DNA from: Puccinellia tenuiflora
Taxonomy: Eukaryota > Streptophyta > Magnoliopsida > Poales > Poaceae
Assembly (NCBI GenBank): GCA_012064385.1
Contig: QRDG01000621.1
Location: forward strand, 1,472,243-1,536,242
Length of the DNA stretch: 64,000 nucleotides
Reading direction: 5' to 3'
In this document: piece after piece, positions 34,454 through 45,302 of the stretch
How the letters are laid out: each line of letters opens with the position of its first letter
How positions within the stretch are numbered: position 1 is the stretch's first letter
The notes under the pieces: generated by a model
Database searches by the model: none
What the model saw: the letters and a program-made list of their open reading frames with translations, nothing else
What the model was told of the DNA's origin: nothing
Position numbers and translations under genes: made by a program

Positions 34454-36876
34454 TTACTTAGGAGGCGGGTTGGCGCCGATGGTGACGCAAGCCCCCGAGC
34501 CACTCGCCTCCAGAGATACTTGTTTTGTCGCGGCCTTCTCCTGGGAGAACAGCTGCTTCTTCTTCGCGGGGGGCCTCGGGAGGGGTTCCTCGTCCTCGTC
34601 AGCGGGTGACGCCACCGCGGCAGCCTTGTAGGCCGCTTGCGCAGCGTACAAGGCGTCCGAGACCACGCCGCGGATGACAATGGTGCCACCCGAGCCAGGG
34701 AGCTTGACGAGGTTGTAGGCGTGGTGGGTCACCGCCATGAACTTGGCGAGGGCGGGGTAGCCGAGTATGGCGTTGTAGGGTAGGCCGATGTGCGCGACGT
34801 CGAAGTCGATCAGCTCGGTGCGGTAGTTGGCCTGGGTGCCGAAAGTGACGGCGAGCCTCACCTGCCCCAAAGGGGTGGTAAGACCCTCTGTCACTCCCGA
34901 GAAGGGCCTGGTAGGCATGAGCCGCTCATAGGGCACCTGCAGCTTCTCGAATGTCTCGACGGAGATGACGTTGAGGCCAGCACCCCCATCAATGAGCGTC
35001 TTAGAGACGGCGATGTTGTTGATGGTGGGGGTGCAGACCAACGGGATGGTGCCAACGGTTGACGTGGACTTGGGGTGGTCGCCGGAGTCGAAAGTAATGG
35101 GGCACTGGGACCACTTGAGGGGCCTGGAGGCCTCGACTCCAGGGAGGGCTGCCGCGACCTCGCGGGCAAGTTGCTTGAAGTGGCGGTTGGAGCGAGGGGC
35201 CTGAGCCCCGCCAAGGATACAAGCTGCCCCGCGAGGCACCTGGTAGCCTTCGTCAGCCTCGGCAGGCAGGTTGTCGTTTGCGGGCTGGGCAGCGTTGGCC
35301 TGGGGGTTCTGCTGGTAGCTATCGTTGTAGTTGTTGTTCCAGCGTCGCCCCCCGCGGCCGCTGCGGCCTCCGCCGTGGCCTCCGCGGCCTCCATTTGCCT
35401 CGCGAGCCTCGCGAAGCCTCTTGATGTCGAAGTAGTCCTCGGTGGCGTGAGAGTGCCTGTTGTGGTAGATGCAGAAGGGGCGGTCATCCTTCTTCTCAGG
35501 TCCTGCGGCTGGAGTGGCAGCTTGCCGAGACTGCTTGGCGTCAGGCTCTGCCGCGAGGACCGCAGTAGTCTTGCGCTTCTCAGAGGATTTCTTCTTTTTG
35601 GACCCCTCGGCAGGGTCCCCTGGCTCGTTCTTGACGAACAAGCGGCCCTCTTCAGCCTTGGCGCATTTGTCCGCCAAGTCGAAAAGCTTGACGACGGTGG
35701 TGATGTTGTCGTGGATGCCGAGCTTCTCGAGCATCCGCACGTCCGTGACCCCAGCCTGGAAGGCAGAAATGACCTGCGCGTCGGTGGCGTTGGGGATCTT
35801 GTTGCGCACTTGGCTGAAGCGCTGGATGTACTTGCGGAGGGTCTCGCCGGGCTTCTGACGCACGGCGCGGAGGTCGTTGTAGGTGAGGCCGCGCTCGTAC
35901 GTGCCCTTGAAGTTGGCGACGAAGCACCGGCAGAGCTCCTCCCAAGAGCTGATGGACTCGGCGGGGAGGTTGGTGAGCCATGAGGACGCAGAGTCCTTGA
36001 GGGCCATGGGGAACCAGTTCGCCATGACCTTGTCGTCGCCCCCGGCGGCCTGGATGGCCAAAGAGTAGAGCTGCAGGAACTCCAGGGGGTTGTTCTTGCC
36101 GTCGTAGCGCGGAGGGAGGTCCGGCCTGAACTTGACAGGCCAAACGACGCGACGAAGGCTGCGAGTGAACGCGGCCGTCGTGCCGTAGGTGACCGTGCCG
36201 TTGGCAAGGGTGGCGCGGAGGTGGCGCCCGGCGGTGGCGATGTCCTGAACGGCGCGGTTGCGGCGTTCTTGCCCGCGCTCGATGCTCACGCGCGCGTCCT
36301 CAGGGGCTCGCTGCACGATCTGGCAGTCGTGCGGCGACGACGCGTGCGACGCAGCGCGGCCGTCGCGAGGAGGAGCCCCCGCTGGAGCAGGTTGCGGTGC
36401 AACCGGTGGAGCTGGAGCGGGTGCGGGATGGAGAGGAGGTGCGGGAGGTGCGCCGTGCGCCACGTCCCCCACGAGCGCAGAAGGGACCAGGGAACGAGAC
36501 GGCGCGGGTACCGCGGCGCGAGCGGCGCCGATGAGCTCGGCAACGCGGTTGAGCCAGCCCTCCTGAGCCGCCGGCGTGGGGCGGTACTGCAGCAGCTCCT
36601 GCGCCATGAGGAGCGCAGTCGCCGGGCTGGGCGCAGGGCGGCCCAGCGAGGAAGCAGCGTGGTCCCGCGACGGGGGCAGGGAGGAGGCCTCCTCTTCGCC
36701 GAGGCCGTCCTCAGCGTGGTCGATGTCGTCGTCGTCGGGTGCTCGACGCGGGGCTCGTGGTCGACACGGCGCTCCGGAGCAGAGCCCCCACGCGGGCGGC
36801 CACGCGGGCGGCCTGCGGGAGCGGTGGCGGCGCTAGCCGTCCGGCGAGCGAGACGTTCAGCACGAGAACCGGCCAT
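34454..36876 (-). pseudogene. gag-protease of element 3
   Basis: The main ORF, 34454-36607, is 717 residues. A better native start is the ATG at 36876 (MAGSRAERLARR), which would need one frame change near 36740. Residues roughly 150-300 of the main ORF form the Retrotrans_gag domain (PPRYDGKNNPLEFLQLYSLA, WEELCRCFVANFKGTYERG). The following finger CIYHNRHSHATEDYFDI keeps Cys and His but has Tyr where the final Cys is expected. A Gly-rich, Gln/Asn-rich linker leads to a retropepsin with TLIDGGAGLNVIS and the flap-side YNAILGYPALAKFMAV. The ORF stops cleanly after PPPK with no reverse transcriptase. It would make particles and protease only. Confidence 0.88.
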
Positions 36877-36908
36877 GGCTGTGTCGAGGATGAAGACGCG
36901 CCTCAGCC

Positions 36909-36928
36909 CCCTACCTGGCGCGCCAAAT
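36909..36928 (-). other. Primer-binding site of element 3
   Basis: The minus strand reads TGGCGCGCCAGGTAGGGGGC about 2 nt inside the 5' LTR. This is a recurrent grass Tat-type primer site; the tRNA is not assigned. Confidence 0.65.
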
Positions 36929-36929
36929 G

Positions 36930-37993
36930 TCGGAGATTGTCCCCAGGAACTAGGGGTGTCTCCAAGGTATCGTGTAAGGGGCTGAACACGGAGTCAAACG
37001 GTCCACAACGTGCTCCGGCGACGGTGCTCGTCAGGCTCGCCGCGGACGACACTGCAGAGATTGACACAAGGTATTACCCAGGTTCAGGGCCCTCTTGTGG
37101 AGGTAAAACCCCTACGTCCTGCTATGGTGTATTGCACTGCTTGAAGAGTTTACAGTACCAGGAGAGCTTGTCGAGCTCTAGGTGGCTAACAATGGCTACT
37201 TACTAGTCTTTAGATCTAGGGTTAGGGTTTGCTAGAGCTGCACCAACCGAAGATCGAACCCTTTGCTTGGGCGTGCTCCTCCTCCTTTTATAGGCGTCCT
37301 GGGCCTCTTCTGCCCAAACATTTGGGCGGGAAGGGCTACCACATGGCGACGAAGGAGGAGGCACGGTGCACCGTAAAGGTGAGGTCTACCATAAAGGTAA
37401 AGATCGTGGACGCGGTCCACGGCAGGGGAACGGCGTCACCAAAGCTGAAAAGGGGGCACCGACCAGCTGGACAGCGGGCTGGCGCTTGCCGAGGTGGGAG
37501 GCGGCCCATGGTGACGTCGTCTTGGAGCGTAGCTGCAGACTGTTCCCTTGTCACCAAAGAGGCAATACTCGTTGTCCGCTTTGCTTGGCTCCGCTTTGTT
37601 GACTGCTTTATACATGGAAACGGCAACTGCGGCGTCGTCGTCATCGCGCGTAGGCACGCGCGTCACTCTGCGCATGGCGCAGAGTCCATGTGCGCTCTGC
37701 CGCGGGGGCAGAGATAGCTTCACGAAGAAAGCGCTTCGCGAGGCGAAAGGCTTCGCCAAGCCTCGCGGCTTGGTCCTTAGTAGAATTTGCGGGCGGCGTC
37801 GGAGACGCCTTGTCGAAGAGCGATCCCTTGCCAAGGGAAAGAACCCTTGGCAAGGAGAACCCTTCGCGAGGAGAGAAAAACCTCGCGAAACTCGCCAGGC
37901 TTGGAGAGCCTGGTCCTTAGTGAAAATCACCTGAAGAATCTTGTAGGCCCTGGCAGGCCGGCCCGTGGTACCCTGGTTTCCACTGTGCCGACA
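36930..37993 (-). repeat. 5' LTR of element 3
   Basis: This 1064 bp repeat matches 28585-29649. Confidence 0.9.
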
Positions 37994-38574
37994 CGAAGAC
38001 ATTGCCGGGAGCCACCAATTGAGTTGTGGTGTGTGCCCCGGCCTTGGGCATCGAGTCTTGGCGGCTAGGTGCATTTGGGGAAGACCCTCCAACTTGTGGA
38101 GTGAGCTTCATCCTTGTAAAGGTTCTAGTTGTCAACCTCAACGGCAACATAGTGACAAGTTCCTCGCCAAATCGGTGGTAAGACACAACGGAGATACGGT
38201 GTGCCATATCAAGGCTACTCGGTGTTTCACATTGGTGAACACCGCGCCGCTCCAACGGAGACTAGCTTCCATTGGGAAGTGAACTTCGGGATAAATCATC
38301 GTCTCCAAGTGCCTCAGTATTTCTATATCCGAGTTTCTTACTTATGCTATTTACTTTGTGATAGCCATAGAGTTTGAAGTTATATATCTTGCTATCACCT
38401 AGTTGATTATATTGCTTTGCATAAGTTGTTGGTGCACATAGGTAAACCTAGCTTGTTTAGGTTTTGGCTTGATAAATTAAAACGTTAGTTTTATTCCGCA
38501 TTTATTCAAGCCTTAACAGTAATAATTTTAAATGGCCTATTCACCCCCCTCTAGGCGACATCCGTGTCCTTTCA
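37994..38574 (+). repeat. Truncated 5' LTR of a Copia-like element
   Basis: The sequence ends in TTTCA two bases before a Copia-type primer site. Its beginning is cut off by element 3. Confidence 0.65.
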
Positions 38575-38576
38575 AT

Positions 38577-38588
38577 TGGTATCAGAGC
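38577..38588 (+). other. Primer-binding site, initiator-Met tRNA type
   Basis: TGGTATCAGAGC directly after the LTR is the classic Ty1/Copia primer site, complementary to tRNA-iMet. It assigns this relic and its sister at 7669-18110 to Copia-like elements. Confidence 0.88.
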
Positions 38589-38629
38589 GGGTTCTCTCTT
38601 TATAAGGCTTCACGGCCCAGAGAGTAAAG

Positions 38630-39717
38630 ATGTCGTCTAGTGGTTTAGTGCACAATGCCTCCTTGTTAATATTCGATGGAGCGAATTTTAGATATGGGTT
38701 TTTCTCCTCCAAAGGATCCGAAAAGATTATCTTTAGAGGATGAGAAAAATTCTTATCTAGATGCTCAAGCTTCTAAGGCAATTTTCATGGCTTTGAGAAA
38801 TGCATTTGCTTTGTCGATCTCTCCTTATCGGAATGCTCATGAGCTATTGACCAAGCTTCAAGACAAATATGGTGTGTCCATTAATTGTGGGAATGATTGT
38901 TCTCCCTCCACCTCTGGGCGCGATGAGTTCTCAACTTCCTCTACTTCACCTACATGTGGCAAGCCACAAAGAAATGCAATGGTGAGTAGTGATAAATATT
39001 GTAATGATGATAGTGAGCTTATTGTTGATAATTCACCTCTATCTTATTGCAATGATTTATCTTTGGACTTAAACACATCTAGCACTATAAATGTTTCACA
39101 TGCTTGTGTTGATAGTCCTTTCATATCTTCAAAAAATTACTTATATAAATCTCATGATGATATGCTTGCTTTATCTTGTTACCATGATAAAAATGCTTGT
39201 GTTTCTTCCAATCCTTGTATTATTAGTAATGGAGAGGAAACCCAATTATCTATGGAACAAGATGTGAATTTGAGTAATTCATTAATTAATTGTTCAACTT
39301 CGTCAACCATCTTTTGCCTCATGGCTAAATCTTCAAGTAGTGATGATCATAACAATAATAATGATGATGAAGAAAATGATGATGAAGAAAATGAGGATAA
39401 TAGTTTTGACTCCCTTATGAATAAAAGTGTAATTGTTCAACGTGCTCTTCAAAATAATTAAAATGCTCATGATAGTTTCATAGAATTCATAACTACCTTT
39501 GTTCGGTACAAGCAAGAATTAGATGATTTGGAAGCACGTGAAGATGAAAGTCTTCGCCGCGAACGTGGTTATGCGAACACGATTGCGGATCTTAAGGAAG
39601 CTCTTGAAGAAGAACAAACCACCAAGAAATCTCTTGAGGAGACATTTACTCACCATGCACAGATTCGTGCTAGATTAAAATCTTCGAATGCAAATAGCAA
39701 CCTTTTCATACCAAAAT
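38630..39717 (+). pseudogene. gag of the Copia-like relic, truncated
   Basis: The native start is the ATG at 38630 (MSSSGLVHNASLLIFDGANF). After an internal deletion or shift near 38680 the frame from 38676 continues with ILDMGFSPPKDPKRLSLEDE and NAHELLTKLQDKYG, matching the minus-strand gag at 16444-18110. A Ser/Asn/Cys-rich region and an Asp/Glu/Asn run follow. There is a stop at 39459, then a Glu-rich coiled-coil-like segment (RERGYANTIADLKEALEEEQ). The sequence then passes abruptly into an Athila-type fragment near 39715. There is no zinc knuckle and no pol. Confidence 0.75.
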
Positions 39718-40251
39718 AGGTAAAACTTGGCACTTTATTAAAAATTCCAGAAACAAAACTAAAAACTAAGTCTCTTGTTATAGCAAGAGGATACAAAGAA
39801 AATCAAAAATAAAAACAACCGGGTTGCCTCCCGTAAAACGCTTTCTTTATAGCCATATAGCTAGGCTTACTTACTTGGTATCAAGATGGTTGGAGTGAGG
39901 TGGCTTGACATCCCCAAGCTTGAATTCTTGTACTTCTTCGAAACATGTAGGGTGAGCCTAGGGGTAACATCCCCAAGCTTGAGTGTTTGTCCCTCTTGAT
40001 CATTGTTCATCACCCTCAACTCTTCCACTTGAAAATTTCTTTACACAAAACTCATCATAAAACTGGATTAGAGGGTTAGTGTCTCCATAAATTAAATCCA
40101 TATAGGTACAGCAAAGACATATCATGAGTTGATTCTAAACATTAACTACTGTTAATATGGTTGTGTATTGCTCTTTGATCAATAGAACTACACAAAACAC
40201 AAGCAATCTTATATTTACTAATTGGAGGCACCATATGGTGCACCACGTAAA
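39715..40251 (-). mobile_element. Athila-type internal fragment, left of the Helitron (element 5)
   Basis: It contains GGGTTGCCTCCCG, CATCCCCAAGCTTG and ATTAGAGGGTTAGTGTC, the ordered non-coding motifs of elements 1 and 2. The sequence resumes at 42947 after the Helitron. No gene is present. Confidence 0.65.
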
Positions 40252-42946
40252 TCCTAGACACTAGCAAATAATGTCCATCCGATAAACCAGCGATCAATCT
40301 CCAACCGTTCGATGCCATCAGCACTGTTTTCCACCGCGTGACTCCTTATTCCCGTCGTCTTCCCGAATAGAAAAAAAGTACAGAATCGGGTCGTTCTTCC
40401 CTCCGCTCCGATCTCGCGCGTGGGGACGTGTAATCTCTGGCAGGCATGTTCAGATCCCACTGCTTCGAATTGTTCGTGCAACTACGTCAATGCAAGGTCC
40501 GTCGTCTTTGCGGCTGCGCCTGTGGATTTTAGTCTCAAAGTACGCAAAGATCGATCTACTTTTAATAAGATCCATGAGCGCTCTCGCTGCCTCCCATGGT
40601 ATAACATCAGAAGATCCATCTGCATGAATCGTAAAATAGCTAGCTCGATTATCCGGCGATTGGTTTTGCACAAGTATGCAGTGATCCGAAGATTTATACG
40701 GAATCGGCTTTGTAACAAGTTCCGCTGATCTAGGTAGGCAACGTAGTCGTATATTTCGCATACGATCCATGTTCTGTTGCGATCTGAAATTGGACTGTAG
40801 GAGCATTGGTTGTCCAGAGTTTTTTTTGTAGGGTTATTGATGACACTGCCTGAATTTCCACGGCTGCAGTTCATCATGATCAGAGTTCATACTGCTCTTT
40901 GCGGCTTGAATTGGGAATTCTGGATGCCTGCCGCAGCATCAGCCCTACCGCATGGATTCCTGGAATTTGTGCAAGAAGACACGAGTTCTCGGCTGTCCAG
41001 TGGATTAATTTTCTCTCACCGCTCTTCTTATCTAAAGAGTTCAGCAGATTACAGCGTGTTTTGGGTCATCTTCAGCATTCGTGCTCATAGCAACATCGCA
41101 AGTAAAAGCTCCTGTTGTGAAAACTGTTATATTTGCTTCTATTTCTAGAGTACAATATTACTTCCTACTTATTTACGTGTGTAATAAGGTTCTCAACTGA
41201 AAATACTCATCTATGAGTCCGTTATTTTCTATGGTCGCATGCATCTTGCATGTCTAATGCTTCTGATCGATTCTCAAATACTTTTCTTACCGGACCTACA
41301 TAGCTTTTTAGCAGTATGTCCATAGCGAAAGCAGAAATACCATGCTCATGTAACTGTAGGTGTATAAGTCTCCAACAAATCAGAATTCCATATTAATCCA
41401 TTTGATCATCTAATGATTTTTATCCGAACTCTTTTATTCTCTCTGCAGGGCTGCCAATGGAAATCATTTTCTTGCTTACTTTTAATTGGCGTAAGTTTGT
41501 CTTACATTATTCTACTGGCAAAGTGTAACTAACTCTTTTATTCTCTCTGCAGGGCTGCCAATGGAAATCATTTTCTTGCTTGCTTTTAATTGGCGTAAGT
41601 TTGTCTTACATTATTCTACTGGCAAAGTGTAACTTGGATTCCTGTGGCATCTTTGATCAAGCTATTCACTTAACGATCATGCAAGTATAAGTGTTACCAT
41701 GTGATATATCTGCACTACGTCGCTTTTTAGCAAAGCTCTCGCAACCGCACAAAATGCTTAGGTGTTAAACACAGATCGATGTCTAGAAGAATGTCATTTA
41801 TTATTTCTTGAAAATACAATTGAATATTTTAATTTTTTCTTGGAATTGAATCAACGCATACATGGAGATTACACAATTAGTGAACTTCAACGCATGTATT
41901 TCTTAAGAAAATGGTAAGATATTGATATTCAGAATTTGAATTGTGAAATATATTTACATTCTACATCATCCGCTAATTAGTGATGACAATTAATGGGCCT
42001 CTTTTGCCATAAAGGAACATACATTTTTTTAAGAAAATGGTAAGATATTGACAATCTAAATTCAAATTGTGAAATATCAAAATTCAAATTCTGCTAATAC
42101 ATTTCTTAAGAAATAATTTTAATGTCTTGGTATATTTACATTTTTTTAACAATTACATGTTTGAAAGTTCACATGTAGGAGTATCTTTGTTGTGGCTCCA
42201 CGTACTTCCTAGACAAGATAGACGAACATATTGGGGGGCAATATTCTAATAATTCTCCTAGAGGACATAATATACATTTAAAAAGTTACTCCAATGTATA
42301 TTATATTATCCCCAGAAATTGTGTATAATTTATATTCATATTATCATCTCATCTCACATACTTACAGGACAACAATTTACATTCGACCATGAATCCCTCT
42401 ATTCCATGGTCTCTAGAAATTGGTTTGTGTCCCTTTAGAGTTGACGACATGGGTCTATTTATGTTAACGATATAGGCACTTTACTTTTGTGAGTGCATGT
42501 CGCCAAAAAGTTATTAAATTTACATAATCAGCTGTCTGAGAAACCATTTGAGTACAATTTTGACCTTACAAATATAAATAAATTTTAATCAATTAGTGTT
42601 AGAACTACAAAAAGGTGAAAACTCATAACGATAAAACAATAAGTAATTAACCCATGTTTTGACTCGAGATTTACTAGAAATTATTCAGATAACTTTAAGA
42701 TTTCAAGTTATCTCTTACTTCCGTAAAGACTGCTTACAAATTTAATTTAAAATATGCATTTTTATGGTTATTAGTACTGTGTGTGCTTGGGTTCTACCAA
42801 AAAATTATTTTTGTTCCTAATAACCAATTACTAATTAAGTCAGTACATAATTTAAATAAGTGTAATAAAGTCTTGTGTGTTTCTATTCTCTTTTAATAAA
42901 TATTGCATTGTAGCTAGCCCGTGCGCATGCACGGGTTGACGACTAG
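40252..42946 (+). mobile_element. Non-autonomous Helitron
   Basis: The 5' end is TCCTAGACACTAGC, preceded by A. The 3' end is CTAG, followed by T. Eleven bases before the end of the element is a 7 bp stem, CCCGTGC/GCACGGG, with a GCAT loop (42918-42935). Insertion between A and T, 5' TC, 3' CTRR and a subterminal hairpin are the defining marks. Removing 2695 bp restores GTAAA|TGAGAG, which aligns with the Athila-type internal sequence of element 1. No Rep or helicase ORF is present. The body holds a GC-richer part (about 40260-41100) that looks like captured gene sequence, a duplicated micro-exon-like unit and AT-rich filler. Confidence 0.87.
41427..41634 (+). repeat. 104 bp tandem duplication with splice-flanked 42 nt segment
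   Basis: Units 41427-41530 and 41531-41634 differ at only one noted base. Each contains TTATTCTCTCTGCAG, a strong 3' splice site, then 42 nt starting GGCTGCCAATGG, then GTAAGTTTG, a strong 5' splice site. The 42 nt segment is a multiple of three and open in two frames. Confidence 0.85.
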
Positions 42947-43343
42947 TGAGAGTAATGCAAAGTAAAGACAGAATCTGTCAAAACCTGGACAGCCCGTAAA
43001 GAGTGAATTTCAGAGGCACTTACGTTGCTCAAATAAGAAAATTTTGAACTAATGAAATGTGTATTAATAACTTAAGATTTCTTTCGTAAAATATCAGGTC
43101 AAATTACTTTTATGTGATTTTTAACATTTTTCACAGTGAAGCTTAGGAATCTGTTTTCTGGATAGCCATGATAGTTTTAATGTTGCTCACATAGGAATAA
43201 GAATTGAAACGCAAAGGTGAGCATCAAGGGAAAATATGAAACATATTTAAGTCTCAACCACTTCCTATGCATTGGGATCTTGTAAGAAAATAAATTATTG
43301 AAACACAAAGCAAGTAGTATAGGAAGATAAAACAAGAGCAATT

Positions 43344-44066
43344 TCAAGACTTTGAACTTAAAGAGAGTAAACGTAATAATATTGAAATGTTTAGAACCAT
43401 ATTCTCCCTTCTCACAATAGTTACAAGTAGTGGAAACAAATTTGACGAAGGAACTTTAGATTGGTGCAACTTTGCAAACTTAGGAACATATAGAGGGTTA
43501 TTAAAACTATCATGTAAGATATTAGCATGTTTTCCTCTCTCAAAATAATTGCAAGAAGCACCATAAACATGATGGTAATGGGTGAAATGGTTATTAGTAT
43601 AAGATAATTTCAGCCCACATAAGTACTTTTCAACATATAAAATCTTCTCCTCCATGATGTGAATAGGAGAGTTCAAAAATAAAGTAGGACTCTCATAAGT
43701 GAGAGTGTTGTCACAAGCTGCAAGTATATCATTTTTATCCTCACATAATTTAGTAACAAATTCTAAACATGGAGGATTATCAAGCAAAATAGGACCATCA
43801 TCCAAAGCATTATCATATAGAATATTTAAGCAATACTCCTCATTATAATCTTTAAAATTATTATCAATAATGTTCTCATTAGGCATAGGTTGGTATTCCT
43901 CCTCTTCTTGGGGTTGCATGGGAATCCCCATGCTTAGGTTTTTATCCTCCTCTTCCTGCAAAATATTAGTATTTTCCATGGCAGCAAGAATTCTTTCTTT
44001 AGGAGTAAAATATTTAAGAAAAACCTTCCTCAAAATACTCCATTCAATAGTGACTTCTTCATCCAA
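43344..44066 (-). pseudogene. Acidic ORF of element 5 fused to a gag remnant
   Basis: This is a 240-residue minus-strand ORF. The first 30 residues (EWSILRKVFLKYFTPKERIL) resemble the C-terminal part of a Retrotrans_gag domain. Acidic sequence follows, then NALDDGPILLD, shared with element 1. Near the end, GASCNYFERGKHAN matches the NYFERGKYG motif of elements 1 and 2. The hydrophobic tail is shifted out of frame. The function is unknown. The gag part is separated from the N-terminal gag fragment at 44122-44415 by a deletion. Confidence 0.65.
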
Positions 44067-44121
44067 GACATGAACCAGATACGAACATTACTAGATAAAG
44101 ACAAATATAACAGCTTACTTT

Positions 44122-44415
44122 TTACCTGATCCTCAGAATACCGGGAAGCCTAAATAAACCACATATTTCTTCAATTGTCTCCACATGTTCACGTGCAGAC
44201 TTAGTTCCATCCCCTGTAAATGGATTTTTCATAACTCTTTTAACATGACCAATGGGAATTTTAAATCCCACTTTAGGTACCTCAGACACAGTAGTTTCAA
44301 CCACTTTAGGAGCATTAGCATAAGCACTTTCATATAAACAAAGATGCAGCGAAGCACGATTCATAAATGCCATAGTAACAATGAGGTAAAACAGTAAATA
44401 AAATTCAGCTTTCAA
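44122..44415 (-). pseudogene. N-terminal gag fragment of element 5
   Basis: The minus-strand ORF contains NPFTGDGTKSAREHVETIEE and ICGLFRLPGI. This is the start of the Retrotrans_gag domain of Athila-type proteins (NPFxGDG...HxxxIxEIC.LFxxPG). The ATG in MAFMNRASLHL near 44370 is a likely start. The frame is lost at about 44122. Elements 1 and 2 lack this piece altogether. Confidence 0.7.
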
Positions 44416-44439
44416 GTTTCCTTACCAATAGCACTACGC

Positions 44440-44457
44440 TCCCCGGCAACGGCGCCA
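44440..44457 (-). other. Primer-binding site of element 5, tRNA-Asp type
   Basis: Same 18 nt as in elements 1 and 2, 11 nt inside the LTR. Confidence 0.9.
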
Positions 44458-44468
44458 GAAAAGTATCT

Positions 44469-45301
44469 TGATGACTCCCAAGTGCAGGAGATCAATTGTA
44501 GTACCTTTCAATTAGAAAAGGTTGTCGAACCCACGAGGAGCTGAAGGTATTGGTTAACAAGAATGGTAAATAACACAATGAAAGATGCAAGTGTTTTTGG
44601 GATTTTTGGTAAAAATGCTGAAGGTAAATGGTAGCAAGTAAGAGCTCTCAAAGAGAGAAAGCCCAATCCTCTATGCAGCAAGAGGACAAGCTCAAGTGTA
44701 AACGGTGCTTCAATGCTTGGAAATAAGGCCTAGGGATCATGCTTTCACTAGTGGACACTGTCAACAATAATAATATAATTGAATACATAAGTATTTTCTC
44801 TTCACTATGCTACCCCGAACTATCCTCCGGTTGGATAACAAACACCAATCCATTGCGTAGGGCTATAAAAGCACACCTTAAAGTCGCATTGCACATCTAG
44901 GAACCCCACACTGTCAACTTGAGCGCCCTAGATAGTACTAGACAACACCACAATTTCATAGAGACATCCAACACAAATAATAACTCATGATAAGTATTCC
45001 GGTGAGCTATAGCCTAAGAGCCACACAGGGTGCGCACACTGTTAACTTCGCATCGTGGGACAAAGGTGACTCCGGAGATTACATTAATAAAACCACTTGA
45101 GTAGCATAATTCATAAGATAATGGAGAGTAACATCTATGGATTCAACTAGATTACAAAGCTCGTGATCACATAAAGATCACACCATGGGAAAGAGAGATA
45201 AACCACATAGCTACCGACATGAGCCCTCAGCCCAGGGGGTGGACTACTCCCTCTTCATCATGGAGACGGTGAGATGTCATTGGGGGAGATGGAAGACCAC
45301 C
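44469..45301 (-). repeat. Truncated 5' LTR of element 5
   Basis: It begins TGATGACTCCCAAGTGCAGG in plus coordinates. It breaks off at the undetermined base 45302, where P450 coding sequence begins. The expected outer TG end of the LTR (minus strand) is missing. Confidence 0.75.
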
Positions 45302-45302
45302 N
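45302..45302. other. Undetermined base (N) at an LTR/gene junction
   Basis: This is the only N in the window. It lies exactly between truncated LTR and truncated P450 coding sequence, which may mark an assembly join. Confidence 0.9.

Larger units (their letters stand above)
28585..37993 (-). mobile_element. Tat-type LTR retrotransposon lacking pol (element 3)
   Basis: Two very similar LTRs, 28585-29649 and 36930-37993, begin TGTCGGAGATTGTCC and end GTGCCGACA. The primer site and gag lie inside the right LTR on the minus strand. A polypurine tract lies inside the left LTR. The interior holds gag-protease on the minus strand and a spliced ORF on the plus strand, but no reverse transcriptase, RNase H or integrase. 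The near-identity of the LTRs suggests a fairly recent insertion. The flanks GATAA (28580-28584) and CGAAG (37994-37998) do not match, so the site was rearranged or the element recombined. An antisense ORF upstream of the 3' LTR is known in Tat/Retand-type elements. Confidence 0.88.
42947..44468 (-). mobile_element. Athila-type element 5, part right of the Helitron
   Basis: This continues element 5 up to its primer site (44440-44457, TGGCGCCGTTGCCGGGGA on the minus strand). It holds fragments of gag and of the acidic ORF. The other LTR is not in the window. Confidence 0.75.

Noticed and set aside
35075..35983. Open frame of 302 codons on the plus strand opposite gag of element 3
   Set aside because: Antisense shadow of the gag coding sequence with low-complexity Ala/Val/Gly composition.
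34891..36207. Long open frame (438 codons, minus) overlapping gag-protease of element 3
   Set aside because: It is Ser/Pro/Arg-rich shadow frame of a GC-rich true gag frame; it has no domain.
40450..40877. Minus-strand ORFs in the Helitron
   Set aside because: No known domain; they may be antisense to captured sequence. Not enough for a gene call.
42918..42935. Hairpin considered as a transcription terminator or small RNA
   Set aside because: Its position 11 nt before CTAG|T fits the Helitron 3' hairpin much better.
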